Shown: positions 20,116 to 32,498, counted from the stretch's first letter. The stretch is DNA of 64,000 bases from Arachis hypogaea (GCF_003086295.3 NC_092053.1:114523905-114587904); one strand, 5' to 3'. Notes: generated from the letters alone by a model not told the origin. Numbers and translations are program-made.

Positions 20116-22254
20116 ATGAAAAAGAGGGAACAGAAAAATAATAATAATAGGGATCCTTTTTACCCAGGTATAGAGGTTCCCCTGTGTGAGTAGAAGAAGA
20201 AAAGAATGTAATATAAAGAAGGGAAGAAGAGAAAATTCGAACACAGATGGAAGAGGGGGTTCGAATTTGGGTGAGATGAAGTGTTAGTAGATGAATAAAT
20301 AAATAGAAGATGAGAGAGAAGGAGGATTTTCGAAAATAAAATTTTGAAAAGGGGTTAGTGATTTTCGAAAATTAGGAATGAAATCAAGTTAAAATTAAAA
20401 ATTGAAACAATTAGTTAATTAAAAAGAATTTTTGAAAAAGAGGGAGATATTTTCGAAAATTAGAGGGAGAGAGTTAGTTAGGTAGTTTTGAAAAAGATAA
20501 GAAACAAAAAAGTCAATTAGTTAGTTGAAAAAGATTTGAAAATCAATTTTGAAAAGATAAGAAGATAAGAAGTTTAGAAAAGATATTTGAAAATCAAATT
20601 TTTGAAAAAGATAAGATTTTTTTTAAAAAAAGATATGATAGAAAGATATGATTAGAATTAGTTTTGAAAAAGATTTGATTTTTAAAATCACAATTAATGA
20701 CTTGATTCACAAGAAATCACAAGATATGATTCTAGAACTTAAAGTTTGAATCTTTCTTAACAAGTAAGTAACAAACTTGAAATTTTTGAATCAAAACATT
20801 AATTTTTGATGATATTTTCGAAAATTATGAGATAAAATTAAGAAAAAGATTTTTTGAAAAATATTTTTTTAAATTTTCGAAAATAAATAAAAAAATGAAA
20901 AAGATTTGATTTTTGAAAAAGATTTTGAAAAAGATAAGATTTTTAAATTGAAAATTTGATTTGACTCATAAGAAACAATTGAATTTTAAAAAATTTTGAA
21001 AAAGTCAATCCAAATTTTCGAAAGGAAAAGTCTAGGGGGCCAGCAACTTTGTTAAATTCTGGCCAGCGTCTAACCAGCAAAAAAAATTGAGCCATTGGAT
21101 GAAATTTCACACCAATCTCACACCATTAAAACCATCATTGATGGCTATTTGATGGCTACAAATCACAAAAGTTGCTGGTCCCCTAGCATTTCTCTTTTCG
21201 AAATTTATGAGAGAAAAAAAAGGAAAGATATTTTTTTTATTTTTAAATTTTTAATGATGAGAGAGAAAAACATGAAAAATGATGCAATGCATGAAAATTT
21301 TGGATCTAAACATGTGATGCATGCAAGAACATTATGAATGTCAAGATGAACACCAAGAACACTATGAATGTCAAGATGAACATCAAGAACTTATTTTTGA
21401 AAAATTTTCAAGAAAAGAAAACATGCAAGACACCAAACTTAGAAATTTTTCATGTATAGACACTATGAATGCAAGAATGCATATGAAAAACAAGAAAGGA
21501 CACACAATAAGAAAATATGAAGATCAAACAAGAAGACTGGCCAGGAACAACTTGAAGATCATGAAGAACACTATGAATGCATGAATGCATGAATTTTCGA
21601 AAAATGCAGAGAATTTTTAGAAAAAATGCAATTGACACCAAACTTGAAATTGACTCAAGACTCAAACAAGAAACACAAAATATTTTTGATTTTTATGATT
21701 TTATGATTTTTTTGGATTTTTCGAAAATTAATGTGAAAAAGAAAAATAAGGATTCCAAAATTTTTAATGTGAATTCCAGGAATCTTGCACTCTTAGTCTA
21801 AAGCTCCAATCTGAGGGTTAGACATGGCTTAATAGCCAGTCAATCTTTAGCATGTAAATCAGGTGGATCAGGAACAGCAGCAGGTGGATTAGCAACAACT
21901 AGCTTGCTCTTGATAATGTTGGGTTGGAAGCCCCAGTCCAGATGAATTTAGACATGGCTTTACAGCCAGTCAGGCTTCAACATGCTTCACGAAACACTAG
22001 AATTCATTCTTAAAAAAATTTTAGAATAATTCTCGAAAATAGATGAGAAATTTTTGAAAGATTTTTGAAAAAAAAAATTTTTGAAAATAAAACAAAAAGA
22101 AAATTACCTAATCTGAGCAACAAGATGAACCGTCAGTTGTCCAAACTCGAACAATCCCCGGCAATGGCGTCAAAAATTTGATAATGCGAAATTGTTACTC
22201 AGATTAAGTTGTAAAATTATTTGTTCGTTCTTTCCCTGGCAATGGCGCCAAAAA
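20116..22254 (-). other. 5' leader of element B with two PBS copies
   Basis: Long leader upstream of gag. A PBS complementary to tRNA-Asp lies next to the LTR (22233-22250). A second, with one change, lies at 22155-22172, followed by 54 bp that look like the tail of another LTR (from TGATAATGCG, 22179). Between 20300 and 22040 the palindrome TTTTCGAAAA or a close variant occurs about ten times. A 30-bp unit is duplicated at 21330-21389, and a roughly 38-bp phrase around GACATGGCTT is duplicated at 21821 and 21950. No protein is supported here. Confidence 0.7.
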
Positions 22255-23884
22255 TGGGTGCACAGAACCATGGTCCAAACATAACTTCACAACTTCGCAC
22301 AACTAACCAGCAAGTGCACTGGGTCGTCCAAGTAATAAAACCTTACGTGAGTAAGGGTCGATCCCACGGAGATTGTTGGTATGAAGCAAGCTATGGTCAT
22401 CTTGTAAATCTCAGTCAGGCGGATATCAAATGATTATGGAGTTTTCGAATAATAATAATAAATAAATAGAAAATAAAGATAGAAACACTTATGTAATTCA
22501 TTGGTGAGAATTTCAGATAAGCGTATAGAGATGCTTTCGTTCCTCTGAACCTCTGCTTTCCTGCTGTCTTCATCCAACCAGTCCTACTCCTTTCCATGGC
22601 AAGCTTTATGTAAGGGCATCACTGTTGTCAATGGCTACATCCCATCCTCTCTGTGAAAATTGTTCAAATGCTCTGTCACGGCATGGCTAATCATCTGGAG
22701 GTTCTCGATCATGCTGGAATAGGATTCACCCTCCTTTTGCGTCTGTCACTACGCCCAGCACTCGTGAGTTTGAAGTTCGTCACAACCATCCTTTCCCAGA
22801 TCCTACTCGGAATACCACAGACAAGGTTTAGATTTCTGGATCTAAGGAATGGCCATCCATGGGTTCTAACTTATACCACGAAGATACTAATAACTCGGAC
22901 TCGGTCCCCTGTATTAGATATCTAAGAGATACTCATCCTAGCTTGTTTACATGTAGAACGGAAGTGTTTGTCAGGCACGCGTTCATGAGTGAGAATGATA
23001 ATGAGCATCACATAATCATCACATTCATCATGTTCTTGGGCGCAAATGGATATCTTAGAAGCGGAATAAGTTGAATTAAATATAAAACAGTAGTACTTTG
23101 CATTAAATCATGAAGAACAGCAGAGCTTCACACCTTAATCTATGGAGTGCAGAAACTCTACCGTTGAAAAATACATAAGTGAAAGGTTCAGGCATGGCTG
23201 AATGGCCAGCCCCCATGATCTAAGAACTAGACGTCCCAAGATGATCCGAAGATTAAAATACAATAGTAAAAAGTCCTATTTATACTAAACTAGTTACTAG
23301 GGTTTACAGAAGTAAGTAATTGATGCATAAATCCACTTTCGGGGCCCACTTGGTGTGTGCTTGGGCTGAGCTTTAGCTTTCCACATGCAGAGGCTTCTTT
23401 TGGAGTTGAACGCCAAGTTGTAACGTGCTTTTGGCGTTCAACTCTGGTTCGTGACGTGTTTCTGGCGTTTAACTCCAGACTGCAGCATAGAACTGGCGTT
23501 CAACGCCCTTTTACATCGTCTAAACTCGGCCAAAGTATAAACTATTATATATTTCTGGAAAGCCCTGGATGTCTACTTTCCAACGCAATTGGAAGCGCGC
23601 CATTTGGAGTTCTGTAGCTCCAGAAAATCCACTTTGAGTGCAGGGAGGTCAGAATCCAACAGCATCAGCAATCCTTCTTCAACCTCTAAATCTGATTTTT
23701 GCTCAAGTCCTTCAATTTCAGCCAGAAAATACCTGAAATCACAGAAAAACACACAAACTCATAGTAAAGTCCAGAAATGTGAATTTAACATAAAAACTAA
23801 TAAAAACATCCCTAAAAGTAACTAGATCCTACTAAAAACATACTAAAAACAATGCCAAAAAGCGTATAAATTATCCTCTCATCA
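22255..23884 (-). repeat. 5' LTR of element B
   Basis: Plus-strand TGGGTGCACAG to TCCTCTCATCA, 1630 bp. A TATAAATA (minus) lies at 23277-23284. Four GGCGTTCAACGCC-like phrases sit upstream of it with reference points 23403, 23434, 23465 and 23496, exactly 31 bp apart. U3 (23530-23884) is almost identical to the 3' LTR, whereas the U5 end differs much more. Confidence 0.85.
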
Positions 23885-26800
23885 ACGACTCTCTGTGCGT
23901 ACGCACACATGGTCATTTTTGCCTTTAAAAAAAACATGCTTTGTGCGTGCGCACATGCCTGTGCGCATGCACACGTCTTTAGACCCCCTCTGCTAGCAGC
24001 ATACGCACAGGCTGTGCGTGTGAACGCAATCTCTTTTTCCTTCTGTGCGTCTGCACACAACCTTGTGCGTCCGCACAGGAAGCGTTACACCTTCTATTCA
24101 TAGCATCCGCATGCCTCTGTGCACGCGCATACCCCCTCTTCCTCCCGGGGGTCCGCACAGGTCTTTTCTCTCTTCTCTATTTCTTTCTTTCTTCTTCTTT
24201 TCTTTCTTTCTTTTATTTATTCTTTCTTCCTTCTTTTTCTTCTCTTATTTTTCTCTTCTCCGGTGAAACTCCGTCGCCGTGAGCCTCGCAGTGGCTAACA
24301 TAAGTGCCACTGTTGCCTATCTCTTTCTTTTCTATTCTTCATCTTTTCAATTTTCTTGTTTTAATCTTCCTTTTTATGCTTAGTTGCTTGCTTAATTTTT
24401 GTTTTCTTTATTTAACTTTGGCTATTTAGCTTAACTTTTGCTTAATGCTTTATTTGTTTGCTGCATTGCAAGTGTTCAATTTCTGATTTATGGGTTGTTC
24501 ATGCTTGAAATTTTGGCTTGAATTGATGAATATGTGCATCGTATACAATGTGTTTGTTTAAATGCCTGAATGAACTTTTTGGTTAATTCATATGTTGTCA
24601 TGACCATATGTGTTAGACTATATCCTTGTTTGGCATTCTAATTAAGAATTGTGCACTTTTGAATGATTATAATGTTATTTTGGATTGAAATTTCAATCAT
24701 GTACCTGATCATTGTCTTGAGTTACTAGCACCAAGTTGATTTAAAAAATGACTTTTTGTCTCTTATTTGGTGCAATTTTTAACAAGTACATATTGAATTT
24801 GGTGAATTGAATGGAATTGCTTGTTCTTCATGGTTTTTAAGTCAATATAATCACATCACAAGGTATTTCCTCCTTGTTAATGCTTTGCATTTGTTTGAGT
24901 TGACTTGACTTGATTCTTATCAAGACGTGTCACTTTTTGTAGCAAGCACCTTCCCATGTGATTATTTGATTATTCTTAAGGATGAATAGGTAGTTCTCTT
25001 CATCATTATTGGTTATTGTTGATTGTGCTATTTTATATTAATTTTGCTCTTTCACTTGCACAACTTCAATATCCAATAATTCCTACATTCAATTCACTCT
25101 TGTTATAATTGCCTAAGTTTGCATGTGTTTGAATGACACTTATCTCTTACTTGCATCTTAGGCCATTTAATTGAGGAACTCATTCTTACTTTTTGATTGT
25201 ATGGATGCCACTTTAACCGGCCGTTGTGTGTATACCACACCACTATGCAACTTTCTCAATTAGATGCTTAATTTCTCTCTCCTTTACCTTTTTGTGCTAC
25301 TTGCCTATGAATTCTAATTATGCTTTATTCATTCTTTTCGAGGATGAGACATGAAGGCAAGGAGCCGGGAGAGGAGAAGGAAACCGAGGATGGAGATGCC
25401 AAAAATGCTTTGTACTTGGTGAATTCCATGCAACCCAAGCCCCTGCATCCGCCAACTGGAGGTGGAGCTCTTCAGAGACATTTCCCCCCGGATCGTGTTC
25501 ATGCACGGAGGACCATGCAAATGTTTAAGTGTAGGGGAAGATTCACCATTTTTGGGGCGTAACCTTCTTTTCCGAACACTTCACACTTTATTTTTGCTTC
25601 TTTTTATTATGTTTCTTGTATATATTTGGATTTTTTTAACTGTTGCATTGCATTTTCTTCTAGCGTATATATCTTAGCTTATGCATAGTTTATTTCTAGC
25701 TATTGCATATTGCATTTTTGCATCTTTTGCATGGTATATATTTTATAGATAGAAGTTGTGATTGGATGATGTGAATAGTATAGTACCTAGTTCAATCTTG
25801 TCCTAATTGTTCATGTTAGTTTTTGCAATGTTGAAAATTAGGAATAGAACTAGAAAATTTTTTGAAAATTGCATCCATCACATCATACATACATATAGGA
25901 AATAATTTTGGTGAAAAACAACAAGAGTTTCCAAGAATTTTGTTTAAGGGCATTCTATTGAATTGATTAGAAAACTGTTTTTAAAACTTGCTTGAATGAT
26001 TTCTTGGTGGAACATAGAAGAGAGAAAGAACAAATACCTTGTGAGTTGTTGAGCCTATAATGAGTGGTTGCATATTTTAACCATAATTTTTGTTCATTGT
26101 GTGCTATATCACCTTCTTTAATTGTAATCTTGGTTTTGCTTGATTCTTTATTTCCAATGTTTGATGTTGTGATTGCATTTAGCATGATTGAGACCATCTT
26201 TGAATTAAACTCACTCACCCATATAGCCTTACCCTTGCATCTACCCTTGTTAACCCCTTTTGAGCTTTTTAATCTCCTTTGTTCTAATTGTTATCACATC
26301 ACAACCCTAAGCAGAAAATCATGAATAACCTTGAATTGCATCTTTGATTAGCTTAGGTTGAGGTGTATGTGTCATTTAAGTGTAGGAGAAATTTTGGGAA
26401 GCAGTGGTAGAGAAAAATTTTATTTTGGGTACTTATTGAAAAATTTGGAAAAATGGGTACACATTCATGTATCAATTTGCTTTAACTATATGAATTTGTT
26501 ATAAAAAAATGAAATGAGAGAAAAAAATATAGTAATAAGATGGGACAAAAGCTATCCCAAAGAAAGAAAAAAATGAATAAGAAATGCATATGTGTTTTGA
26601 ATAGAAACTAAGGCATGAATGTGTGTGTGAAAAAAAGTAATGGGTGGCAAGGATGCATTGTTGTGATTTGATTGATATAGATTGAGTTGGATACTTAAGC
26701 TAATCAAAGATTCAATCCCTTAGTCCACTTAGCTATATCTATCCTACATTTACCCTAACCCCATTACAATCATATGAAGTCCTCATGATAATTGCATTCA

Positions 26801-27246
26801 TGCATCACTTGTTGTTGATTGTTAGATGAAAAGCAATTCCTTGAAAGCATGACTAGAAGACGCTTGAGTGATTAAACCCCTAAACACTAAGTGACTAGAG
26901 TGTATACACACCTAGTGAGGGTTCAATTACTCAACTCTATGTTTCCATGCTTCTCATCATGTATTCTTGCAAGTTGCTTCACTTTGATGAGTTGAATCAA
27001 TTCTTTAGATTTTCGATGCATTGGATCATCTCCTTGCTTAGCCCTATTTGTCCAAACTTGCTTGGGAACTTGATTGTTTATTTTCACCAATTTCATATAG
27101 ATACTATAGATAGATATATGGATACAGATAGTATATAATATACTTGCATGCATATAGGTAGTTGCATTTAATAAGTTGAACCCCTCTTGATTATTTTTCT
27201 TGTTGGTTTAGCATGATGACATGCTATTGTTTAAGTGTGGGGGAAT
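23885..27246 (+). mobile_element. 3' internal part of a plus-strand gypsy element
   Basis: No intact gene. 23885-24160 carries TGTGCGTACGCACA-type palindromes like those in the LTR downstream. The stretch to about 25560 contains short open frames of no known family (25320-25562 is the longest clear one). Three copies of TTTAAGTGTGGGGG or close variants lie near 25525, 26376 and 27228; the last is purine-rich and directly abuts the LTR at 27247, as a polypurine tract should. I read this as the post-pol region of the element whose 3' LTR is 27247-28793. Its coding part is missing on the left, where B's LTR begins. Confidence 0.55.
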
Positions 27247-28793
27247 TGATGAGTCCATATTTGATGGTATATTTTGACTCAATTTGGAAGGATTCTAGCA
27301 CATAAACTCACACTTAATCACCAAAATAGCATACTTTTGTGTTTGATCCCTAATTTGGACTTAAACGTGAAAACATGCGTTTTAATGCTTAGATTAGTAA
27401 TTTTTAATTCTACTTTTGTGTCATTCAATGCTGTGATATGGTTTGTGAGTGATTTTAGGCCTTAGAGGCAAGAATTGATGGCTAAAAGTGGAAGGAAGCA
27501 TGTACAAGGGCGAAAACATGAAGAAAACAAGAAAAAGCACACACAACAAGGTGTGCGTGTGCACAAGTACCCGTGCGTACGCACAGGAGCCGAAACAGCC
27601 AAGTGTGCGGACGCACACATCTGTGCGTCTGCACAGGTCCCTGCACGTGATTTTGTTAATGAAATGCGTGCTGTTTTACTGAAGGCTTTTGGCCCAAATT
27701 TTGAAGGCTTTGAGCTAAATTTGGAGTGCTATATAAGGGGGATTCAACACATATCAAAGGTTGAGCTCACTTAGATTGTTTTAGAGAGTAATTAGGAGTA
27801 GGAGTAGAAGTAGTATAACATTGCTTTCTTAGGGTTTCATTTTCCATTTTCATGTAGCATTTTATATCAAGCTTAATTTTGGAATTTGATCATCTTTAAT
27901 TGTAAGTACTCTTTAATTCCTCTTTAATTACATTGTCTTTATTTTCATTTCCTTTGGTTCAAGAACTTTGTTTATAATTGCAATTTTGAGTTCTTGAAGT
28001 TTTGATTGATGAATTTAATGCTTCATGCTTTCTTTATGTTTGTTTGGATGTTTATTGTTGGTATTGTTGATAGTTAGTTATAGTTTGTTATTTTTCCTTG
28101 CAATTTTCCATGTTTTAATTTTATACACACAAGGTGTTTGTGAAAATGCCAACTTTAGAATTTGAGTAGATTTTCTCACCTTGGCTTGTGGTTTGAGTTC
28201 CTAGGATACTAGAGTCATAATGTCCGATATTTAGTGGTAATTCTTGGGTAGTTAGTTGACTCTTGTTTCCATTGACGCTAACTTTTTATCAACTAGTTTG
28301 GTAAGTTAGCTAAGACTTATGGATTAAGGTCAATTATGCTTGCTTGACTTACTCCTCGATGGTTGGGGTTGACTAGGCGAGATTGACTCATCATAATTAC
28401 CATAGTTGTGGTTATGGCGATGAGAGGATTCCTTGGACTCTCATTCCCAAGTCAAGACTCTTTTATTGCATTTATAGCATTTTCACTAGTTTTGATATTG
28501 TTTTCTATATACTTGCATTAATTCCTAATTTTGCTCATTCCTTAGTTCTTTTATTGCTTAGTTCTTTTAATCTTTCATTTCTTGCTTGAAAACTCCTTTT
28601 CCTCACAACCGAAAGAGAAACACTTCCAATTGCATCCTAGGGAGAATGACCCGAGGTTGGAGTACTCTCGATCTCGGTTTATATTTGATTTGAAATTAAA
28701 CTTTGATTGAGGATTGTTTGTTGGTCTAGGCTATACTTGAAACGAACATATTCTATTTTGAGAAATTCTAGACTAACAATAATTCTCGCATCA
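27247..28793 (+). repeat. LTR of element E
   Basis: TGATGAGTCC to TCTCGCATCA, 1547 bp. A TATA box (TATATAAG) lies at 27730-27737. At 27553-27640 are four GTGCGTACGCAC-type palindromes, 90-180 bp upstream of the TATA box. It is preceded by a polypurine-like tract (27228-27246) and followed by a PBS (28800-28817), so it has the neighbours of both a 3' and a 5' LTR. A partial inverted relative is at 60343-61024. Confidence 0.8.
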
Positions 28794-29114
28794 AGTTTTT
28801 GGCGCCTTTGCCGGGGATGCAATTGGTGTTATATCTTTTGGTTGTTGTAAATATGTTGATAGTGTAAATAGTTTACTTTTTTGGTTATTTGGTTGTTTTT
28901 GTTAATATTTAGGTTTTTTGTTTTTCTTGTTTGTTGATGCCTTTTGTTTTTATTTGCTACTTTCTCTATGAGCTATCACCCTTGTTGCTTGGAGCTTATT
29001 TGTGCATGTTTTGTAGGGTATGATGAATTCAAATTGGGATTGCTTCATGGAGTGGGAGAATCAATTTAGAGAGGAACCAATTGTGTATGAGCAACACTCA
29101 TGGCAAACACCTCC
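28794..29114 (+). pseudogene. PBS, leader and start of first ORF of element E
   Basis: PBS TGGCGCCTTTGCCGGGGA (28800-28817) differs from tRNA-Asp by one base. A short T-rich leader leads to ATG 29020, which opens a frame (MMNSNWDCFMEWENQFREEP) running to 29114, where element C is inserted. The frame resumes at 51885 on the other side. Acidic N-terminal segments of this kind precede gag in many legume elements; I cannot name a domain. Confidence 0.6.
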
Positions 29115-30593
29115 TGATGGTACCCCGAGGATGTGTACTGGTAAAGATTTTTCTCAATGAAATTGCGTTGCAAGTATAGCTCTACCAACGACAAGCCTCG
29201 GGTATCAAATTTAGAAGAGGGATTTGGTTGTCACAAGTTCAACCCCAATAGAAATAACCGAAGTATTCAAACCTCGGGTCGTCTCACAATGAATGGGCAA
29301 ACATGTGCTTCAACATTGGTTAGAAATCCGGGGTTGTGAGTCATGAGCATGAATGTAAAGGGGAATCTTAACAAGCAAGCAATCTTACAATGCAAGAAAC
29401 TAATTCAAATAACTAAGCAAGACATGAGTAATTCCAAACTAACAAGTAACATTCAATATGATTCTATTATAACTAAACAAGTAACTATAACTAAGACAAG
29501 TAATTAAGAATTTTGGTTTTCAAATAGGAATGATAAAAGCAACTCGGCTAGGCAATGGTTATCAAATTGACCACTAAGGGCTCCCAAATAATCAAATCCA
29601 TTAGACCCAATGACTCAAGTTTACCCAATTCCCTTAGCCTAGGCCAAGAGTGAAAAGAACTACTCCATAATCAAGGTAAACAATTCATCAAACACTTGGT
29701 AAGCATTGACAAAAGACATGTTCCAAATAGCAATTAAATTGAAATCAACAAGTACCCACTAACAATTATCAATATACAATCATCCAAACAACACAATTAA
29801 TCATGGAAATCATCAATGTAACATCAACAAGTCAAGATTCACAACATTCATGAAATGGGTATAAAATGACAATTGACAAGAATTCATAAAACTAACACAA
29901 GATATAAGTAAAATTATACTAAGGAGTTCAATTTGAACAATTAAAACTAGTAATTAACAAGATCTAATTCACAATTTAACAAAGGAAGATCAATTTAAAA
30001 CTAGATCTAGAGAAGAACAATGGTTTCTCTCTCTATAAGAACAAAGAACCAAAAATTAGCTAAAAATATGTCTTAGTGTAAAATGATTGATCCCCCCTTT
30101 CCCCTAGCATCCTTGGGTCTTTTCCATGCAGAAACAGCTTGAATTTGGGCCTGATGAGCCTCAGAAATCGCCAGGAACAATTTCCTTTAATGAGGTCACG
30201 TGCAGCCTCCCGCGCGTGCGCGCCATGCGTGCGTGCGCGCCGATTACTTTTGCGATCCACGCGTGCGCGTGGAGTGCGCGTGCGCGCCAATGCTGCTTTT
30301 CCCAAAATTCAAATCTTCATGTTCCTCCCTTGTGTGCGTGCTTTCTTTCTCTCTTCTAGGCCATTCCTACCCTATAATTCCTGAAATCACTCAACAAATA
30401 CATCACGGCATCGAATGGCAATAGAAGAGGATTAAAATATGGTAATTTTAAGGCAAAACAACCATGTTTTTCACCATGGAGCAATATTAGGAAGTGAACA
30501 CAAAACCATGCATTTCTTGTGAATAAGTGTGAGAAATATTCACAAAACCCCCCAAATTCTACACAATATAAACCACAAAATTGGGGTTTATCA
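29115..30593 (-). repeat. 3' LTR of element C
   Basis: TGATGGTACC to GGTTTATCA on the plus strand, 1479 bp, 271 bp shorter than its partner. One loss (net about 175 bp) is near 29553. Another of 96 bp removed one of two direct copies of ATCCACGCGTGCGCG together with the DNA between them. GCGTGCGCG palindromes remain at 30213-30290. Confidence 0.9.
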
Positions 30594-32066
30594 AATCTCC
30601 CCACACTTAAACCAAGCATGTCCTCATGCTTAAAATAAAAAGACCAAAGATCATGGTGAGAAAGGGTTTATGAAATGCAAACTCCCTAAGTGGATGCATG
30701 CAACTAATGTAAAATCATCTACCTACTTGGTCAAGGGAAAATCTATCCTCCAAGTACACATGTGAACATATGGGGCGGAAATAGTATGTAGCTCATGAAT
30801 CTTACCAAATTGAACATCACTAAGGAGTGCATATAACTTGCTAAATGAACGCTTATGAAAGCCGGGAACAAAGAATTGAGCATCGAACCCTCACCGGAAG
30901 TGTATCCGCTCTATTCACTCAAGTGTATAGGGTTCGTCACTCAATCTTCTCCTAATCATGCTTTCCAAGATTTGTCTCTCATCTAACAATCAACAACTAC
31001 TTAATGCATGCTTACAAGTATCATGAGGTCTTATTCATGGGTTGTAATGGGGCTAGGGTGAAGGTGAGGATGTATATGGCCAAGTGAGCTTGAAATTTGA
31101 GTCCTTGATTAACCTAGGATCCCACTAGACACATAGAACAACCTATACAACTATAATACATTACCTAGCTACTCTTGAGTTTCACTTTATTGCATACTCA
31201 TGCATTCTTTTCAATTTACACCTATATGCATTGTTTTCTTCATTACTTTGTCTTGGGGTTTCTTTGTCCCCTTTTTATTGCTTTGTTTGTTAGTTTTTTT
31301 TAGGCATATATCCCCTTTTCTTGGGGCCTTGTGTACAAAAGTTTCAATGCATATAGTTCAATCATTCAATACATGAGTATGTTTCCAACTCCTAGAATTT
31401 CAATTACACTAAATTATACACCTATATATCTACCCAAATTTCCCAAGTATACCCTCCTAATTGAATGATACACATCCTAACTTACCTAAGCTAATCAAGG
31501 ATCCAAATTTAGGGACATTCATGGTTTTTTGCTTAGAGTTGTTGATGTACTCTATTTAAGAACAAAAAGGGGTTTATCATGGGCTCAAAATTGGTTAGCA
31601 ATGGTAGATAAAAGGGTTAAGGCCATTTGGGAAAAGTGACTATTGAAATGATGGCCTCAATCATGTAAATGCATTCATACACAAAGTAATGGACATATAG
31701 AATCAGACAAAGCAAGGATCACAATCATAGGGAGAGAGATATGCACACAAGAATGGGAATTAATGGTTAGAAGATGTAACCATGCAATATGCTCAAAACT
31801 TACATGCTTGTGTTCTTAGCTCAATCACTATGTTCCAAAATACATTCTTAAAAATTTGGTAGGGTACCCCAAAACACAGTTTCTTGGGGAAGAAGTTATT
31901 GTTTTGACTAAGCAACTCTATAGAAACTAACTATCATGCAAGGGGTATTTACAAGCAAAACTAACTACATATATAATGTACTAACTACTAAGCAAAAGAT
32001 AAATCCATGGGTATTGAAAGGAAGAGATTGTTACCCATGGAGATCGGTCAAACGACCTCCCCACAC
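30594..32066 (-). other. 3' untranslated region of element C
   Basis: AT-rich, without coding signal. The LTR-proximal end reads CTCCCCACACTTAAA on the plus strand, i.e. a purine-rich TTTAAGTGTGGGGAG in element sense, the likely polypurine tract. The same word recurs at about 32050-32070 next to the ORF2 stop (CTCCCCACACTTAG). No gene seen. Confidence 0.6.
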
Positions 32067-32493
32067 TTAGAAATTAGCACGGTCCTCCGTGCTACGAACA
32101 ATGTGCAAAGGGCGGTCGGGACCAGAACCATCACTATCCTCTCCTTCAGAGCTCCCATCACTTGGGTTTGAGGTGGATGTGAATATTTCGGGTTCCTCTA
32201 TGCTAGGGGTAACACAACGCAGAAGCTTTTTGATGTAAGTATATCGGCGTTGATTGCGCCGCTCATATCTATCAAGCTTCCGGTGTAGATCTTCTATCCT
32301 TTGATGTGTGGATCTTTGCCGTGGTGGTGATGATGAAGTGGAAGGAATAGTAGATGGGAGGGCTATGTCAAGGCTTGGGTTGTTCATGGGAAGATGTAAG
32401 TATTTTCCGCTTGGGACCACATCACCCTTAGCCGGAACTATAATCTTCCTGTCCTTTGCTTCCCAAGGAACACCCGCAGCAGTAACTAAATCA
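32067..32493 (-). pseudogene. ORF2 of element C, C-terminal part
   Basis: Second half of the env-position ORF, separated from the first (44132-43270) by element D. Removing D and one GATAC copy restores the frame exactly. This part carries a Ser/Pro-rich stretch, then a charged, likely coiled-coil segment (HQRIEDLHRKLDRYERRN) and an acidic Ser/Asp/Glu-rich tail. It corresponds in position to the coiled-coil C-termini of ORF2 in A and B, though the residues differ. Confidence 0.75.
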
Positions 32494-32498
32494 GATAC

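Larger units (their letters stand above)
12846..23884 (-). mobile_element. Element B: RT/IN-less Ty3/gypsy element with two LTRs
   Basis: Minus-strand element of about 11 kb. Order: 5' LTR (23884-22255), PBS and a 2.1-kb leader, gag-protease (20115-17782), a spacer with a palindrome array, ORF2 (16771-15614), a 3' region, and the 3' LTR (14441-12846). There is no reverse transcriptase, RNase H or integrase. The flanks GTACC (left) and ACGAC (right) do not match, the two LTRs agree well only in their U3 halves, and there are two PBS copies. The right end is therefore probably a recombination product. It fits a gag-bearing non-autonomous type (TR-GAG-like) dependent on an autonomous relative. 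Confidence 0.82.

Noticed and set aside
24050..24270. Coding exon in the TCTTTCTT-rich stretch
   Set aside because: Microsatellite-like pyrimidine tract; frames have no recognisable domain.
30126..30424. Cys/Arg-rich small proteins in the C LTR
   Set aside because: Overlapping frames across the GCGTGCGCGC array; also seen at 51272-51704 in the other LTR. By-products of the palindromes.
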